IMG/VR virus record: IMGVR_UViG_3300027906_000003
Location: 59,821 to 123,820 of that record
DNA: 64,000 nucleotides
Origin: a virus
Direction: 5' to 3' (one strand)
The stretch's first letter is position 1; each line of letters begins with the position of its first letter. The notes under the pieces are model-generated. The model did no database searches and had not been told where the DNA came from. It worked only from the letters and a program-made list of their open reading frames with translations. The position numbers and the translations under genes are program-made. This document shows, piece by piece, positions 16,792 to 24,488 of the stretch.

Positions 16792-17314
16792 TAAATCTAT
16801 TCTAAATAAGAATAACTTTAGATTACTTATAGACAAGATACCAACAGTTGAATACTATGTTCAATCTGTTAATATACCTGGTCTTGCATTCACTGAACTC
16901 AGACAAGGTGCTGGTGTTGGGTTAGACGCATATTTTCCAGGTGATAAAATTGAATTTGGTAAACTAAGTGTCAAATTCTTAGTAGATGAAGATTTAGAAA
17001 ACTTCAAAGAAGTTTATGATTGGATGAATGCAATCGTTCCAATAAAAGACCCAGCAGATTATAGTGCCTACACAGCTACTCAAAAAACTTCATCAGGTTT
17101 AATGAGTGGTGTTGATAGTGATTTAAATCAGTATTCTGATATCACATTAGTGACAAATACAAATAAGAACATACCAAACAAGTTCTTTAGATTTCATGAC
17201 TGTTTTCCTACATCATTAGGAGAACTAGAATTGATTTCTGGTTCAGATAGTGAACCAGTGACATGCCAAGTAGATTTTATATTCTCGTATTACGATATAG
17301 ATTCTGGCTCTTAA
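16775..17314 (+). CDS. 3: Tail completion and sheath stabilizer protein gp3
   Basis: A 179-residue protein in the size range of T4 gp3 (176 residues), which terminates the tail tube. The segment NNFRLLIDKIPTVEYYVQSVNIPGL and the C-terminal CQVDFIFSYYDI resemble the tube fold of gp19 (FSFSHWERV end), as expected for the gp19-related gp3. Gene order 23-3-uvsY is that of other marine T4-like phages. The start is TTG at 16775, overlapping the previous gene by 17 bases, with GAGG about 10 nt upstream; no ATG is available nearby. Confidence 0.8.
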   Translation: MTTTINKSILNKNNFRLLIDKIPTVEYYVQSVNIPGLAFTELRQGAGVGLDAYFPGDKIEFGKLSVKFLVDEDLENFKEVYDWMNAIVPIKDPADYSAYTATQKTSSGLMSGVDSDLNQYSDITLVTNTNKNIPNKFFRFHDCFPTSLGELELISGSDSEPVTCQVDFIFSYYDIDSGS

Positions 17315-17321
17315 ATCCCCT

Positions 17322-17329
17322 TATAAATA
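17322..17329 (+). promoter_or_regulatory. uvsY: T4-type late promoter box (TATAAATA)
   Basis: Perfect TATAAATA shortly after gene 3. It is followed by a separate TATAAT (17344-17349) 8 nt before the uvsY ATG, so uvsY may be read from both late and host-type promoters. Confidence 0.6.
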
Positions 17330-17343
17330 CTAGTATATTATGT

Positions 17344-17349
17344 TATAAT
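17344..17349 (+). promoter_or_regulatory. uvsY: -10 element (TATAAT) of a uvsY promoter
   Basis: TATAAT 8 nt before the uvsY ATG; predicted start would leave a leader of only about 2 nt. The -35 region (TTATAA, 17321-17326) is poor and overlaps the late box. Confidence 0.6.
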
Positions 17350-17357
17350 GGTCGTAT

Positions 17358-17801
17358 ATGACTTTAGATGAAATTAAATTGATGTGGAAAGAAGACTGTA
17401 TTGTCGATGATATAGAACTCGACAAATCAAGTCTCGATGTCCCTAAACTACATGCAAAGTATTCAGAACTACTTACTGATACTTTGGTCAAACTCAAACA
17501 ATGCCAGTTTCAATATAACCTTATTCTTAAAGATAAATGGTTGTGGTATAATGGTAAGTTAGATAAAGAGACCATAGAGAAACATGGTTGGAAAGATGAC
17601 CCATTTGATGGCATGAGAGTAATGAAAGCTGATATGCACTACTTCTTTAATTCAGATGAAGACTTAACCAAATTAAAAGCAAGAGAAGATTTACTAAAAA
17701 TACAAATGGACTTTCTCAAAGAGTGTATGCAAAACATCACTTGGAGACACCAAACGATTAAGAATACAATCGATTGGAGAAAGTTTATGGCAGGACAATA
17801 A
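17358..17801 (+). CDS. uvsY: Recombination mediator UvsY
   Basis: A 147-residue homologue of T4 UvsY (137 residues), the mediator that loads UvsX recombinase on gp32-coated single-stranded DNA. The N-terminus LDEIKLMWKEDCIVDDIELDKSS (in part) matches the T4 start, and the end IDWRKFMAGQ parallels the T4 C-terminal MRAFEAGK. The interior is a long helical, Lys-rich region that would bind DNA. It overlaps the next gene (TAATG). Confidence 0.9.
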   Translation: MTLDEIKLMWKEDCIVDDIELDKSSLDVPKLHAKYSELLTDTLVKLKQCQFQYNLILKDKWLWYNGKLDKETIEKHGWKDDPFDGMRVMKADMHYFFNSDEDLTKLKAREDLLKIQMDFLKECMQNITWRHQTIKNTIDWRKFMAGQ

Positions 17802-18466
17802 TGTTATATCATAACTATCTATATGGATTACCAGCATTCTTTACAGATGAAGAATGTGAACTACTTATAGATATTGCAAGTCAAACTGAAATAAAAACAG
17901 GACAAGTAGGAAATCCAACCAATAAAAAAGGAGATAAAGGAACTGAAGATAACCGAATAAGAAGTTCTTCAGTATGTTGGTTTTTAGAAGATATGGTTCC
18001 TGCTCATATAGAACAGAAGATACACGATGCAATGTGTTTAGCAAATGAAGACACAGGTTGGAATTTTGATATTGCATATAGACAATCATATCAATATACA
18101 ATATATAATTCTCCTGAAACAACTAAAAAGGATAAAGGAGATTTTTATACTTGGCATACAGATTCAGGTCCAGAAAGAGACGAACAAAATATGTTAAGAA
18201 AATTAAGTTTCACATTACAGTTATCATCTCCAGATGATTATGAGGGTGGTTATTTTCAATGGATGGAACCACAAAGAGCATTTGATTGCATGGATGATTC
18301 CCCTATTATAGATATGACTGACCACATCAAGACATTACCTTACTCAGTAAAAGATAAAGGTTCAATATTTTTCTTTCCTTCATATATGCACCATAGAGTC
18401 ACACCTGTGACAAGAGGCCAAAGAAAATCCTTTGTCGGCTGGTGTGTAGGTAATAGTTATGTCTAA
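17801..18466 (+). CDS. 2OG-Fe(II) oxygenase (PKHD/prolyl hydroxylase type)
   Basis: A 221-residue protein of the prolyl-4-hydroxylase-like family. Iron ligands are visible as HTD in FYTWHTDSGPE and the distal His in YMHHRVTPVTRGQRKSFVGW, where the Arg/Lys downstream would hold 2-oxoglutarate. The N-terminal part is the usual helical cap (FFTDEECELLIDIA). The ATG at 17801 overlaps the uvsY stop; a longer upstream in-frame start inside uvsY is less likely. Homologues are common in marine T4-like phages beside uvsY/uvsW; substrate unknown. Confidence 0.88.
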   Translation: MLYHNYLYGLPAFFTDEECELLIDIASQTEIKTGQVGNPTNKKGDKGTEDNRIRSSSVCWFLEDMVPAHIEQKIHDAMCLANEDTGWNFDIAYRQSYQYTIYNSPETTKKDKGDFYTWHTDSGPERDEQNMLRKLSFTLQLSSPDDYEGGYFQWMEPQRAFDCMDDSPIIDMTDHIKTLPYSVKDKGSIFFFPSYMHHRVTPVTRGQRKSFVGWCVGNSYV

Positions 18467-19886
18467 TATAGTAAGAGTTTCTAAAATAGATGAGGTCTTT
18501 TTAAAAGTCCATTGTGATGATGGTCTTGCAAGAGACTTATTTGATTTCTTTTCTTTTACAGTTCCAAATGCAAAGTTCATGCCGTCTTATAGAAACAAAT
18601 TTTGGGATGGTAAAGTTAGACTATTCTCTATCAAAACACATAAAATTTACATAGGTCTATTACCTTATATCGATGAATTCTGTAAAGAAAGAGGATTTGA
18701 ATTCGAAGGAGTTGAAGAGGTTTTAGGTATTAAAGAGAGACAGCCTGAATTAGATGAATTTGTCAAGGGGCTTGACTTACCATTTGAACCTCGTGGATAT
18801 CAATTAGAAGCATTAAAATCCAGTGTTCAGTATGGAAGACAACTTCTTTTATCTCCAACTGCATCTGGTAAATCTCTTATCATCTATATGTTGGCAAGAT
18901 ACTACAACAAGAAAACAATTATCATAGTGCCAACTACATCACTTGTAGAACAAATGTCAAAGGACTTTATAGATTATGGTTATAAAGAACCAGTCTGTAA
19001 GATATATCATGGTCAAGAAGTATTCGATGCACCTATAACAGTGACAACATGGCAGAGTTTTGCAAAGGCACCTAAAGAAGTATTACAATCATTTGATGTT
19101 GTAGTAGGAGATGAAGCACATCTATTTAAAGCACAAACACTGAAAGGTATCTTAGAGAAGATGAAGACTACTGCAATTAGAATAGGAACCACAGGAACTT
19201 TAGATGGTACCGAAGTTCATAGATTACAACTAGAGGGTCTTTTTGGTCCTGTTAAGAAAGTTATATCTTCTGCAGAGTTGATTGAAGAGGGTACGATTGC
19301 AAAAATTGACATACAAACCGTCATACTCCGTCATACTAAACAAAAAAAGATGTCATACCAAGATGAAATGAATTATCTAGTATCACATCAAGGTAGAAAT
19401 CAGTTTATAACAAATCTAGTAGGAAGTTTAAGAGGTAATACATTAGTATTGTTTCAGTATGTAGAGAAACATGGTCAAGTCTTGTGGGAGATGTTTAACC
19501 CAATGGTAAGTAGAATGAACGGAACATTACACTATGTTTATGGTGGAACAGATACAGAAGATAGAGAAAATGTAAGAGAGATAGTAGAGAATAGTAAAAA
19601 GAAAAACAATGTTATACTTGCATCATATGGAACATTCTCAACTGGTGTTAATATTAAAAAGATTGATAATGTTGTATTTGCAAGTCCTTCAAAGTCAAGA
19701 ATAAGAAACTTGCAATCGATTGGTAGAGGTCTTCGTAAGGCCGATGGTAAAGATAGTATGAGACTGTTTGACATTGCAGATGATTTACAATGTGAGAATC
19801 ATACACTAAATCACTTGAAAGAAAGGATAAATATCTATAACGAGGAAAGTTTTCCTTATACAATCCAACAATTCGATTTAAAGTAA
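18459..19886 (+). CDS. uvsW: UvsW-type superfamily 2 helicase
   Basis: A 475-residue homologue of T4 UvsW (502 residues), which remodels recombination and replication intermediates. After an N-terminal DNA-binding domain (WDGKVRLFS segment) come helicase motif I LSPTASGKS, Ia VPTTSLVEQM, motif II DEAH in VVGDEAHLF, motif III GTTGTLDG, and motif VI QSIGRGLRK. Gene order uvsY-(oxygenase)-uvsW-55 matches marine T4-like phages. It overlaps the upstream gene by 8 bases and the next ATG by one. Confidence 0.95.
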   Translation: MSNIVRVSKIDEVFLKVHCDDGLARDLFDFFSFTVPNAKFMPSYRNKFWDGKVRLFSIKTHKIYIGLLPYIDEFCKERGFEFEGVEEVLGIKERQPELDEFVKGLDLPFEPRGYQLEALKSSVQYGRQLLLSPTASGKSLIIYMLARYYNKKTIIIVPTTSLVEQMSKDFIDYGYKEPVCKIYHGQEVFDAPITVTTWQSFAKAPKEVLQSFDVVVGDEAHLFKAQTLKGILEKMKTTAIRIGTTGTLDGTEVHRLQLEGLFGPVKKVISSAELIEEGTIAKIDIQTVILRHTKQKKMSYQDEMNYLVSHQGRNQFITNLVGSLRGNTLVLFQYVEKHGQVLWEMFNPMVSRMNGTLHYVYGGTDTEDRENVREIVENSKKKNNVILASYGTFSTGVNIKKIDNVVFASPSKSRIRNLQSIGRGLRKADGKDSMRLFDIADDLQCENHTLNHLKERINIYNEESFPYTIQQFDLK

Positions 19887-20353
19887 TGACAAGACCATCA
19901 GATTTAACACCCAAACAATACGAAGTTTTAAAACTTAGAAATGGGTTAGAAGTAGTTGGTATGACAAGAGATACAGCACAAGGTATTGAAGTCACATTAC
20001 CGATGGTATGCAGACTATCGGCAGGTGCCACACCAGTGGAAACACTTGCAACATTTTATCCTTATGCACCATTATCATCAGATACTACAGTGACAGTTCC
20101 TATAGACCACATTCTACATAGAAATGTAATGAATCAACAATACATTCCGTTTTATGATGAAGCAAGTTCTCAGTGGTTAGATATGTTAGAAAACAATTCT
20201 ATACCTTTGATAAACGGAACTGCAAAAAGAAAATACATAGACAAAATTTTAAACAATTTAATTAATGAAGTATCAGAAGATTATGATTATGAGGACTTTG
20301 ATTTAGAATTCGAAGAATCTCTCCCACCAATAGATAAGAAAAAACTACATTAG
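19886..20353 (+). CDS. LSm/Hfq-like fold protein (inferred)
   Basis: A 155-residue protein whose first 80 residues read as a small beta-barrel: LKLRNGLEVVGMTRDTAQGIEVTLPM, then TFYPYAPLSSDTTVTVPIDHILHRNVM. This is the Sm1/Sm2-like pattern of a 'LxxGxxxxG' strand, a turn and a 'xVxIxxIxxxxxM' strand. A shorter protein at 46156 has the same layout. The C-terminal third is acidic. Similar proteins occur in other T4-like marine phages without a known role; RNA binding is inference only. Confidence 0.55.
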   Translation: MTRPSDLTPKQYEVLKLRNGLEVVGMTRDTAQGIEVTLPMVCRLSAGATPVETLATFYPYAPLSSDTTVTVPIDHILHRNVMNQQYIPFYDEASSQWLDMLENNSIPLINGTAKRKYIDKILNNLINEVSEDYDYEDFDLEFEESLPPIDKKKLH

Positions 20354-20379
20354 GTTTTATTTCCTTCTAAATAAGTGCG

Positions 20380-20387
20380 TATAAATT
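20380..20387 (+). promoter_or_regulatory. Weak late promoter box (TATAAATT)
   Basis: TATAAATT, one mismatch to the late consensus, 52 nt before a run of four tiny membrane genes. Confidence 0.35.
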
Positions 20388-20439
20388 AGGTCTATATACC
20401 ATTATACAAAATTTTTATAACTAAACTTTTAGGAAAACC

Positions 20440-20613
20440 ATGACCACAGCAACTTTGATTGCGAAGAGCATGGTGCGAAAAGCTAGAGAAGTCAATCATA
20501 TCATTCGACCTCAAAAACGAAAATTGATTGAAACTATCGAATTTCTAGTGCTGATGACTCTTCCGTTTGTAATACCATTTGTCGTTATATATTTCTCTCG
20601 TTGGGGAATATAA
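20440..20613 (+). CDS. Tiny membrane protein, 57 residues
   Basis: A basic N-terminal half (ARE, RPQKRK) is followed by one membrane segment (residues about 34-51, EFLVLMTLPFVIPFVVIYF). AGGA precedes the ATG at 20440. It is first of four consecutive small membrane genes that abut or overlap, which argues that they are real and co-translated. No function can be assigned. Confidence 0.6.
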   Translation: MTTATLIAKSMVRKAREVNHIIRPQKRKLIETIEFLVLMTLPFVIPFVVIYFSRWGI

Positions 20614-20614
20614 A

Positions 20615-20716
20615 ATGTCCAAAAAACAAGTTGAAAAACTTAGAGATACTATGGAGATAACCACTCTTGTGGCTATCTTCATGCTCTCTGTTGTTTCAAT
20701 TACAGGAATATCATAA
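20615..20716 (+). CDS. Tiny membrane protein, 33 residues
   Basis: MSKKQVEKLRDTMEITTLVA followed by a hydrophobic C-terminal half (IFMLSVVSITGIS). It begins 1 base after the previous stop and its TAA overlaps the next ATG (TAATG). It could be a holin-like or membrane-disrupting peptide, but this is only a size-and-topology guess. Confidence 0.5.
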   Translation: MSKKQVEKLRDTMEITTLVAIFMLSVVSITGIS

Positions 20717-20886
20717 TGAAAGAAGAAAAAGTATTGCAAATAGTGAACCTTTCTCCTAGTGAATCAGTAATAGAACGAATTGTTGAAGTTCACCCAATGA
20801 AACAAATTGCAGTCATGTCAGTAGTGCAAGTTCTTGTATTCGCTTTTATGATGTTATCCTTTTGGTCAATAAACCTATTCTTATGA
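20716..20886 (+). CDS. Tiny membrane protein, 56 residues
   Basis: An acidic N-terminal half and one C-terminal membrane segment (residues about 30-53, IAVMSVVQVLVFAFMMLSFW). It overlaps the previous gene by one base and the next one by four (ATGA), a classic coupled arrangement. Confidence 0.55.
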   Translation: MKEEKVLQIVNLSPSESVIERIVEVHPMKQIAVMSVVQVLVFAFMMLSFWSINLFL

Positions 20887-21017
20887 AACACTATATAATA
20901 TACACAATGATGAGTTTATGTATGTTTTACCTTGCAATTGGTGAAATGGATAGAATGAGTCGTGCTACCGAGTTCATAACTACTAGTTATAGAGTTAAAG
21001 ATGTTATCTCTTCCTAA
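20883..21017 (+). CDS. Tiny membrane protein, 44 residues
   Basis: Starts with a hydrophobic segment (MKHYIIYTMMSLCMFYLAIG) followed by a polar tail. It overlaps the preceding gene by ATGA. About 130 bases without a gene follow, ending in the gene 55 promoter. Confidence 0.5.
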   Translation: MKHYIIYTMMSLCMFYLAIGEMDRMSRATEFITTSYRVKDVISS

Positions 21018-21070
21018 TGGTTCCCTAACCGGCAACATATTCATTTTATCATAAATTCCTCCTTTGTATA

Positions 21071-21115
21071 GTGGTTTTTTAATAAAAACTTAAAAAAAAT
21101 AAATATAAAAACCAC
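21071..21115 (+). repeat. 9-bp inverted repeat upstream of the gene 55 promoter
   Basis: GTGGTTTTT (21071-21079) and AAAAACCAC (21107-21115) enclose 27 A/T bases. It may be a weak terminator for the small membrane genes. Its right arm also forms the A-tract abutting the -35 of gene 55. Confidence 0.4.
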
Positions 21116-21144
21116 CTTACAGGACACAGGAAATTGTGTATAAT
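21116..21144 (+). promoter_or_regulatory. 55: Sigma-70-type promoter of gene 55 (A-tract class)
   Basis: CTTACA (21116-21121), 17-nt spacer, TATAAT (21139-21144), then GTATAC and ATG at 21151. An AAAAACCAC block precedes the -35, as in the promoters at 43484 and 50376. Confidence 0.85.
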
Positions 21145-21150
21145 GTATAC

Positions 21151-21699
21151 ATGACTACGAAAAAAGTAAACGAACACTATGTAAACAACAAAGAGTTCAC
21201 TGCGGCTGTTGCTGAATACTCAGCAGGAATCAAAGAAGCCAAGGCCAATGACACTGAACTCCCTAAAATGTCTGAATACATAGGTGAATGTATCTACAAA
21301 ATTGCTACTCGACTATCGACTAGACCCAATTTTATCAATTATACCTACAGAGACGAAATGATATGTGATGCAATCGAAAATTGTATTCAGTATATCGGAA
21401 ACTTCAATGTAGAAAAGTCAAACAACGCATTTGCGTATATCACTCAGATATGCTATTATGCTTTCCTAAGAAGGATTCAAAAAGAAAAGAAACAAGTCTA
21501 TATTAAACAGAAGACCATTGAAGAAAGTGGTATCACTATGGATGCTTTTGAAACTATCGATGGCCAACACGACCCAAGTTTATCGAACACGAATGTTGAA
21601 TGGATGCAGGAGAACATGAATCGTGTTGAATATGAACCACGCAAGTCTAAAAGAAAGACTGCGGTAAAAAAGAAAAACTTAGAAAACTTTACTGAATGA
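21151..21699 (+). CDS. 55: Late-transcription sigma factor gp55
   Basis: A 182-residue homologue of T4 gp55 (185 residues), the small sigma subunit that directs host RNA polymerase to TATAAATA late promoters. Conserved features are YKIATRLSTRPNFINYTYRDEMICDAIENC (quoted in part), FAYITQICYYAFLRRIQKEKKQ, similar to sigma region 2, and the basic C-terminus. ATG at 21151 is preferred over GTG 21136, because the latter overlaps the -10 element. The mRNA is predicted to be leaderless. The many late boxes in this window are its presumed targets. Confidence 0.95.
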   Translation: MTTKKVNEHYVNNKEFTAAVAEYSAGIKEAKANDTELPKMSEYIGECIYKIATRLSTRPNFINYTYRDEMICDAIENCIQYIGNFNVEKSNNAFAYITQICYYAFLRRIQKEKKQVYIKQKTIEESGITMDAFETIDGQHDPSLSNTNVEWMQENMNRVEYEPRKSKRKTAVKKKNLENFTE

Positions 21700-22763
21700 A
21701 AATAGCATTGCTGAATGACACACACGCAGGTGTCCGAGGTGATATGGAGGCAATGGCCAAATACCAAGGTCGTTTCTATGAAGAAATATTCTTCCCATAT
21801 CTAAAAGAAAACAATATAGACCATATCATTCATTTGGGTGATTACTTCGATAGAAGGAAGTATGTAAACTTTGCAACTCTAAAAGCCAATAGAGAACACT
21901 TTATAGAACCCTTAATAAAAAATGATATCTCTATGGACTTAATCATAGGGAATCATGACACTTATTATAAGTCTACAAATGATGTCAATGCACCACAACT
22001 ATTGTTATTCAATGAGGCAAACATAAATGTAATTACAGAACCTTGTGTAAATGAATACGATGGTTTTAATATTGCAATGGTACCTTGGATTAATCCTGAA
22101 AACTATGCTGAGACTGTAGAATTTTTAAGAGCTGCAGAGGCAAGTTGGTGTATGGGTCATTTTGAGTTCGAAGGAGCTTTGATGATGCCAGGCATGACAT
22201 GTCAACATGGATTTGACCACTCTTATGTAAAGAGATTTGAAAAAGTTTTATCAGGTCATTTTCATCAGAAATCAGAGTTTGCAAATATCAGATATCTAGG
22301 AAGTCAAATGCAATTTACTTGGTCAGATTATGGAGACCAAAAGTATTTTCATATCTTTGATACTGATACACAAGAACTAACACCAGTTTTAAACCCATTA
22401 ACATTATTTGAGAAAGCCTTTTATGATGATTCTAAAGAATCATTTGAGACTATTGCAAATGCAGACTACAGTAATTATGCAGGAAAGTTTACAAAAGTTA
22501 TTGTAGTTAATAAAGACAACCCTTATTGGTTTGATACTTTCTTAGATAAGATACACGCAGAAGGACCTCTTCATGTTTCTGTTGTTGATGATAATAAACA
22601 TATGGACTTCTTCGAAGATGATGAGATAGAAGATGTTGAAGATACTCTTACTATACTTTCAAAGTATGTTGATTCACTAGACATACAAGGAAAGAAAAAA
22701 CCCCTTAACGATATTATGCAAGGGTTATATAATGAAGCACTTGATGAACACTCTTACTTATGA
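21696..22763 (+). CDS. 47: Recombination nuclease subunit gp47 (SbcD/Mre11-like)
   Basis: A 355-residue metallophosphoesterase homologous to T4 gp47 (339 residues). Motifs: LNDTHAG (D-x-H), HLGDYFDRR (GDxxD), IIGNHDTYY (GNHD), MGHFEFEG and LSGHFHQKS (GHxH). It pairs with gp46, encoded directly downstream with a 4-base overlap, to resect DNA ends for recombination-dependent replication and host DNA degradation. It overlaps gene 55 by 4 bases (ATGA). Confidence 0.96.
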   Translation: MKIALLNDTHAGVRGDMEAMAKYQGRFYEEIFFPYLKENNIDHIIHLGDYFDRRKYVNFATLKANREHFIEPLIKNDISMDLIIGNHDTYYKSTNDVNAPQLLLFNEANINVITEPCVNEYDGFNIAMVPWINPENYAETVEFLRAAEASWCMGHFEFEGALMMPGMTCQHGFDHSYVKRFEKVLSGHFHQKSEFANIRYLGSQMQFTWSDYGDQKYFHIFDTDTQELTPVLNPLTLFEKAFYDDSKESFETIANADYSNYAGKFTKVIVVNKDNPYWFDTFLDKIHAEGPLHVSVVDDNKHMDFFEDDEIEDVEDTLTILSKYVDSLDIQGKKKPLNDIMQGLYNEALDEHSYL

Positions 22764-24475
22764 TAACATTTAGGAATATTAAATACAAAAATTTACTATC
22801 GTCTGGTAATACCTTTACCGAAATATCTTTAGATTCTAATGATACTACACTTATTCTTGGTGAGAATGGTGCAGGTAAATCTACCTTACTTGATGCACTA
22901 TGTTTTGCATTATATGGTAAAGGGTTTAGAAATCTTAAAAAAGACTTATTAGTTAACTCACTTAATCAAAGAGATTTATTAGTAGAGTTAGAATTTTCAA
23001 TTGGCAAAAGAGATTACAAAGTAATTCGTGGTGCCAAACCAAACAAGTTTGAATTGTATCTTAATGACACTTTCATTAATCAAGATGCAACCGTCAAAGA
23101 CTACCAAGAACACTTAGAGAAGAACATACTCAAAATGAGTTATCGTTCTTTTACACAGGTGGCAATATTAGGTTCTGCCAACTTTACTCCTTTTATGCAG
23201 TTAAAAGCATTACATAGAAGAAAGTTAGTTGAAGACCTACTTGATATATCAATCTTTTCAACCATGATGGAGATTCTTCGTAAGAAGATTGCAAGTCATA
23301 AAGTTGAATTGAAAGATACTGAACATGAGATTGACTTATTAGAAGAGAGAGTCTCAGGACTCAATGAACAACTCAATGCACTCCGTGAAAATCGTAATGA
23401 AAAACTTGAAAAGTTTCAACACAATGTTGATGAAACAGAAACAAACATTACAAAACTTTTAGGAGACATAGATGAAAAGACGCAAGATGTGGTGGAGAAA
23501 AAATCCTCAATCGATAATAAAGACACGACTGAGACTAGACTCAAACAAGTTGTTGACATGGAGGCTAAACTTGAAGACGCTAGAAGAAAAGCAATTAAAG
23601 ACATTAAATTCTATGAAGACAATGACAATTGTCCAACATGCAAACAAGGTTTAGAACATGAACACAAAGAGAAATGTATACAGGAAAAACAAACTAAGAT
23701 TGCAGAAATCAAGGAGGCGGTGTCAACACTCGAAGAGCAAGTCACAGAAATCAATGGTGAACTACAACGAATCAACGGAGTCCAAGACGACATAAACACT
23801 ATTCAAAAAGAAATTGGTTTATTACAGGCAGAAATAACATCTAATCAAAAATATACTCAGAAGATTAACAAAGAGATTGATGAGTTAAAGAATGAAGTAA
23901 ATGCAAATGATGATGTTCAGGATAAGATTGATGATGTTGAAGAGAAGTTAAACATACTACATTCTAAAAAAGAATCTATGGTTGAGAAAGAACATTACTA
24001 TGATATTGCATCAATGTTATTAAGAGACCAAGGTGTTAAACAAAAGATTATTAAACAGTATGTTCCTATTATGAATAAACTTATTAATAAGTATCTTGCA
24101 CAATTAGAATTCTATGTGGGGTTTGAATTGAATGAGGCATTCGAAGAGACTATTAAGTCCAGATTTAGAGACGAATTCAAATACGATAACTTTTCACAAG
24201 GAGAAAAGATGAGAATTGACCTTGCATTACTATTCACATGGAGAAGTGTTGCAAGAATGAAGAACTCGGTTAACACTAACTTGTTGATATTAGATGAAGT
24301 TTTTGATTCTTCACTTGATGCACAAGGTACCGATGACTTCTTTAAGTTGTTGCATACACTTACAGAGAAAACCAATTGTTTTATTATCTCACATAAAGGT
24401 GATGCACTATATGATAAGTTTGAAAATGTTTTAAGATTTGAAAAACATAAGAACTTCTCCAGACTCGCAAGTTAA
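22760..24475 (+). CDS. 46: Recombination nuclease ATPase subunit gp46 (SbcC/Rad50-like)
   Basis: A 571-residue SMC-like ATPase homologous to T4 gp46 (560 residues). Walker A is GENGAGKSTLL (about residues 35-45). A coiled-coil region (about 170-410) contains the zinc hook CPTCKQG near residue 295. The C-terminal half holds the FSQGEKMRIDLALLF signature and LLILDEVFDSSLD as Walker B/D-loop. It acts with gp47. Confidence 0.96.
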   Translation: MITFRNIKYKNLLSSGNTFTEISLDSNDTTLILGENGAGKSTLLDALCFALYGKGFRNLKKDLLVNSLNQRDLLVELEFSIGKRDYKVIRGAKPNKFELYLNDTFINQDATVKDYQEHLEKNILKMSYRSFTQVAILGSANFTPFMQLKALHRRKLVEDLLDISIFSTMMEILRKKIASHKVELKDTEHEIDLLEERVSGLNEQLNALRENRNEKLEKFQHNVDETETNITKLLGDIDEKTQDVVEKKSSIDNKDTTETRLKQVVDMEAKLEDARRKAIKDIKFYEDNDNCPTCKQGLEHEHKEKCIQEKQTKIAEIKEAVSTLEEQVTEINGELQRINGVQDDINTIQKEIGLLQAEITSNQKYTQKINKEIDELKNEVNANDDVQDKIDDVEEKLNILHSKKESMVEKEHYYDIASMLLRDQGVKQKIIKQYVPIMNKLINKYLAQLEFYVGFELNEAFEETIKSRFRDEFKYDNFSQGEKMRIDLALLFTWRSVARMKNSVNTNLLILDEVFDSSLDAQGTDDFFKLLHTLTEKTNCFIISHKGDALYDKFENVLRFEKHKNFSRLAS

Positions 24476-24483
24476 TATAAATA
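24476..24483 (+). promoter_or_regulatory. T4-type late promoter box (TATAAATA)
   Basis: Perfect box ending exactly 5 nt before the ATG at 24489; it starts on the gp46 stop codon. Predicted leaderless transcript. Confidence 0.8.
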
Positions 24484-24488
24484 GTATT

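Noticed and set aside
24438-24488. 17-codon upstream extension of the virion-protein candidate
   Set aside because: It overlaps the end of gene 46 and the late box; the ATG at 24489 has the standard 5-nt spacing.
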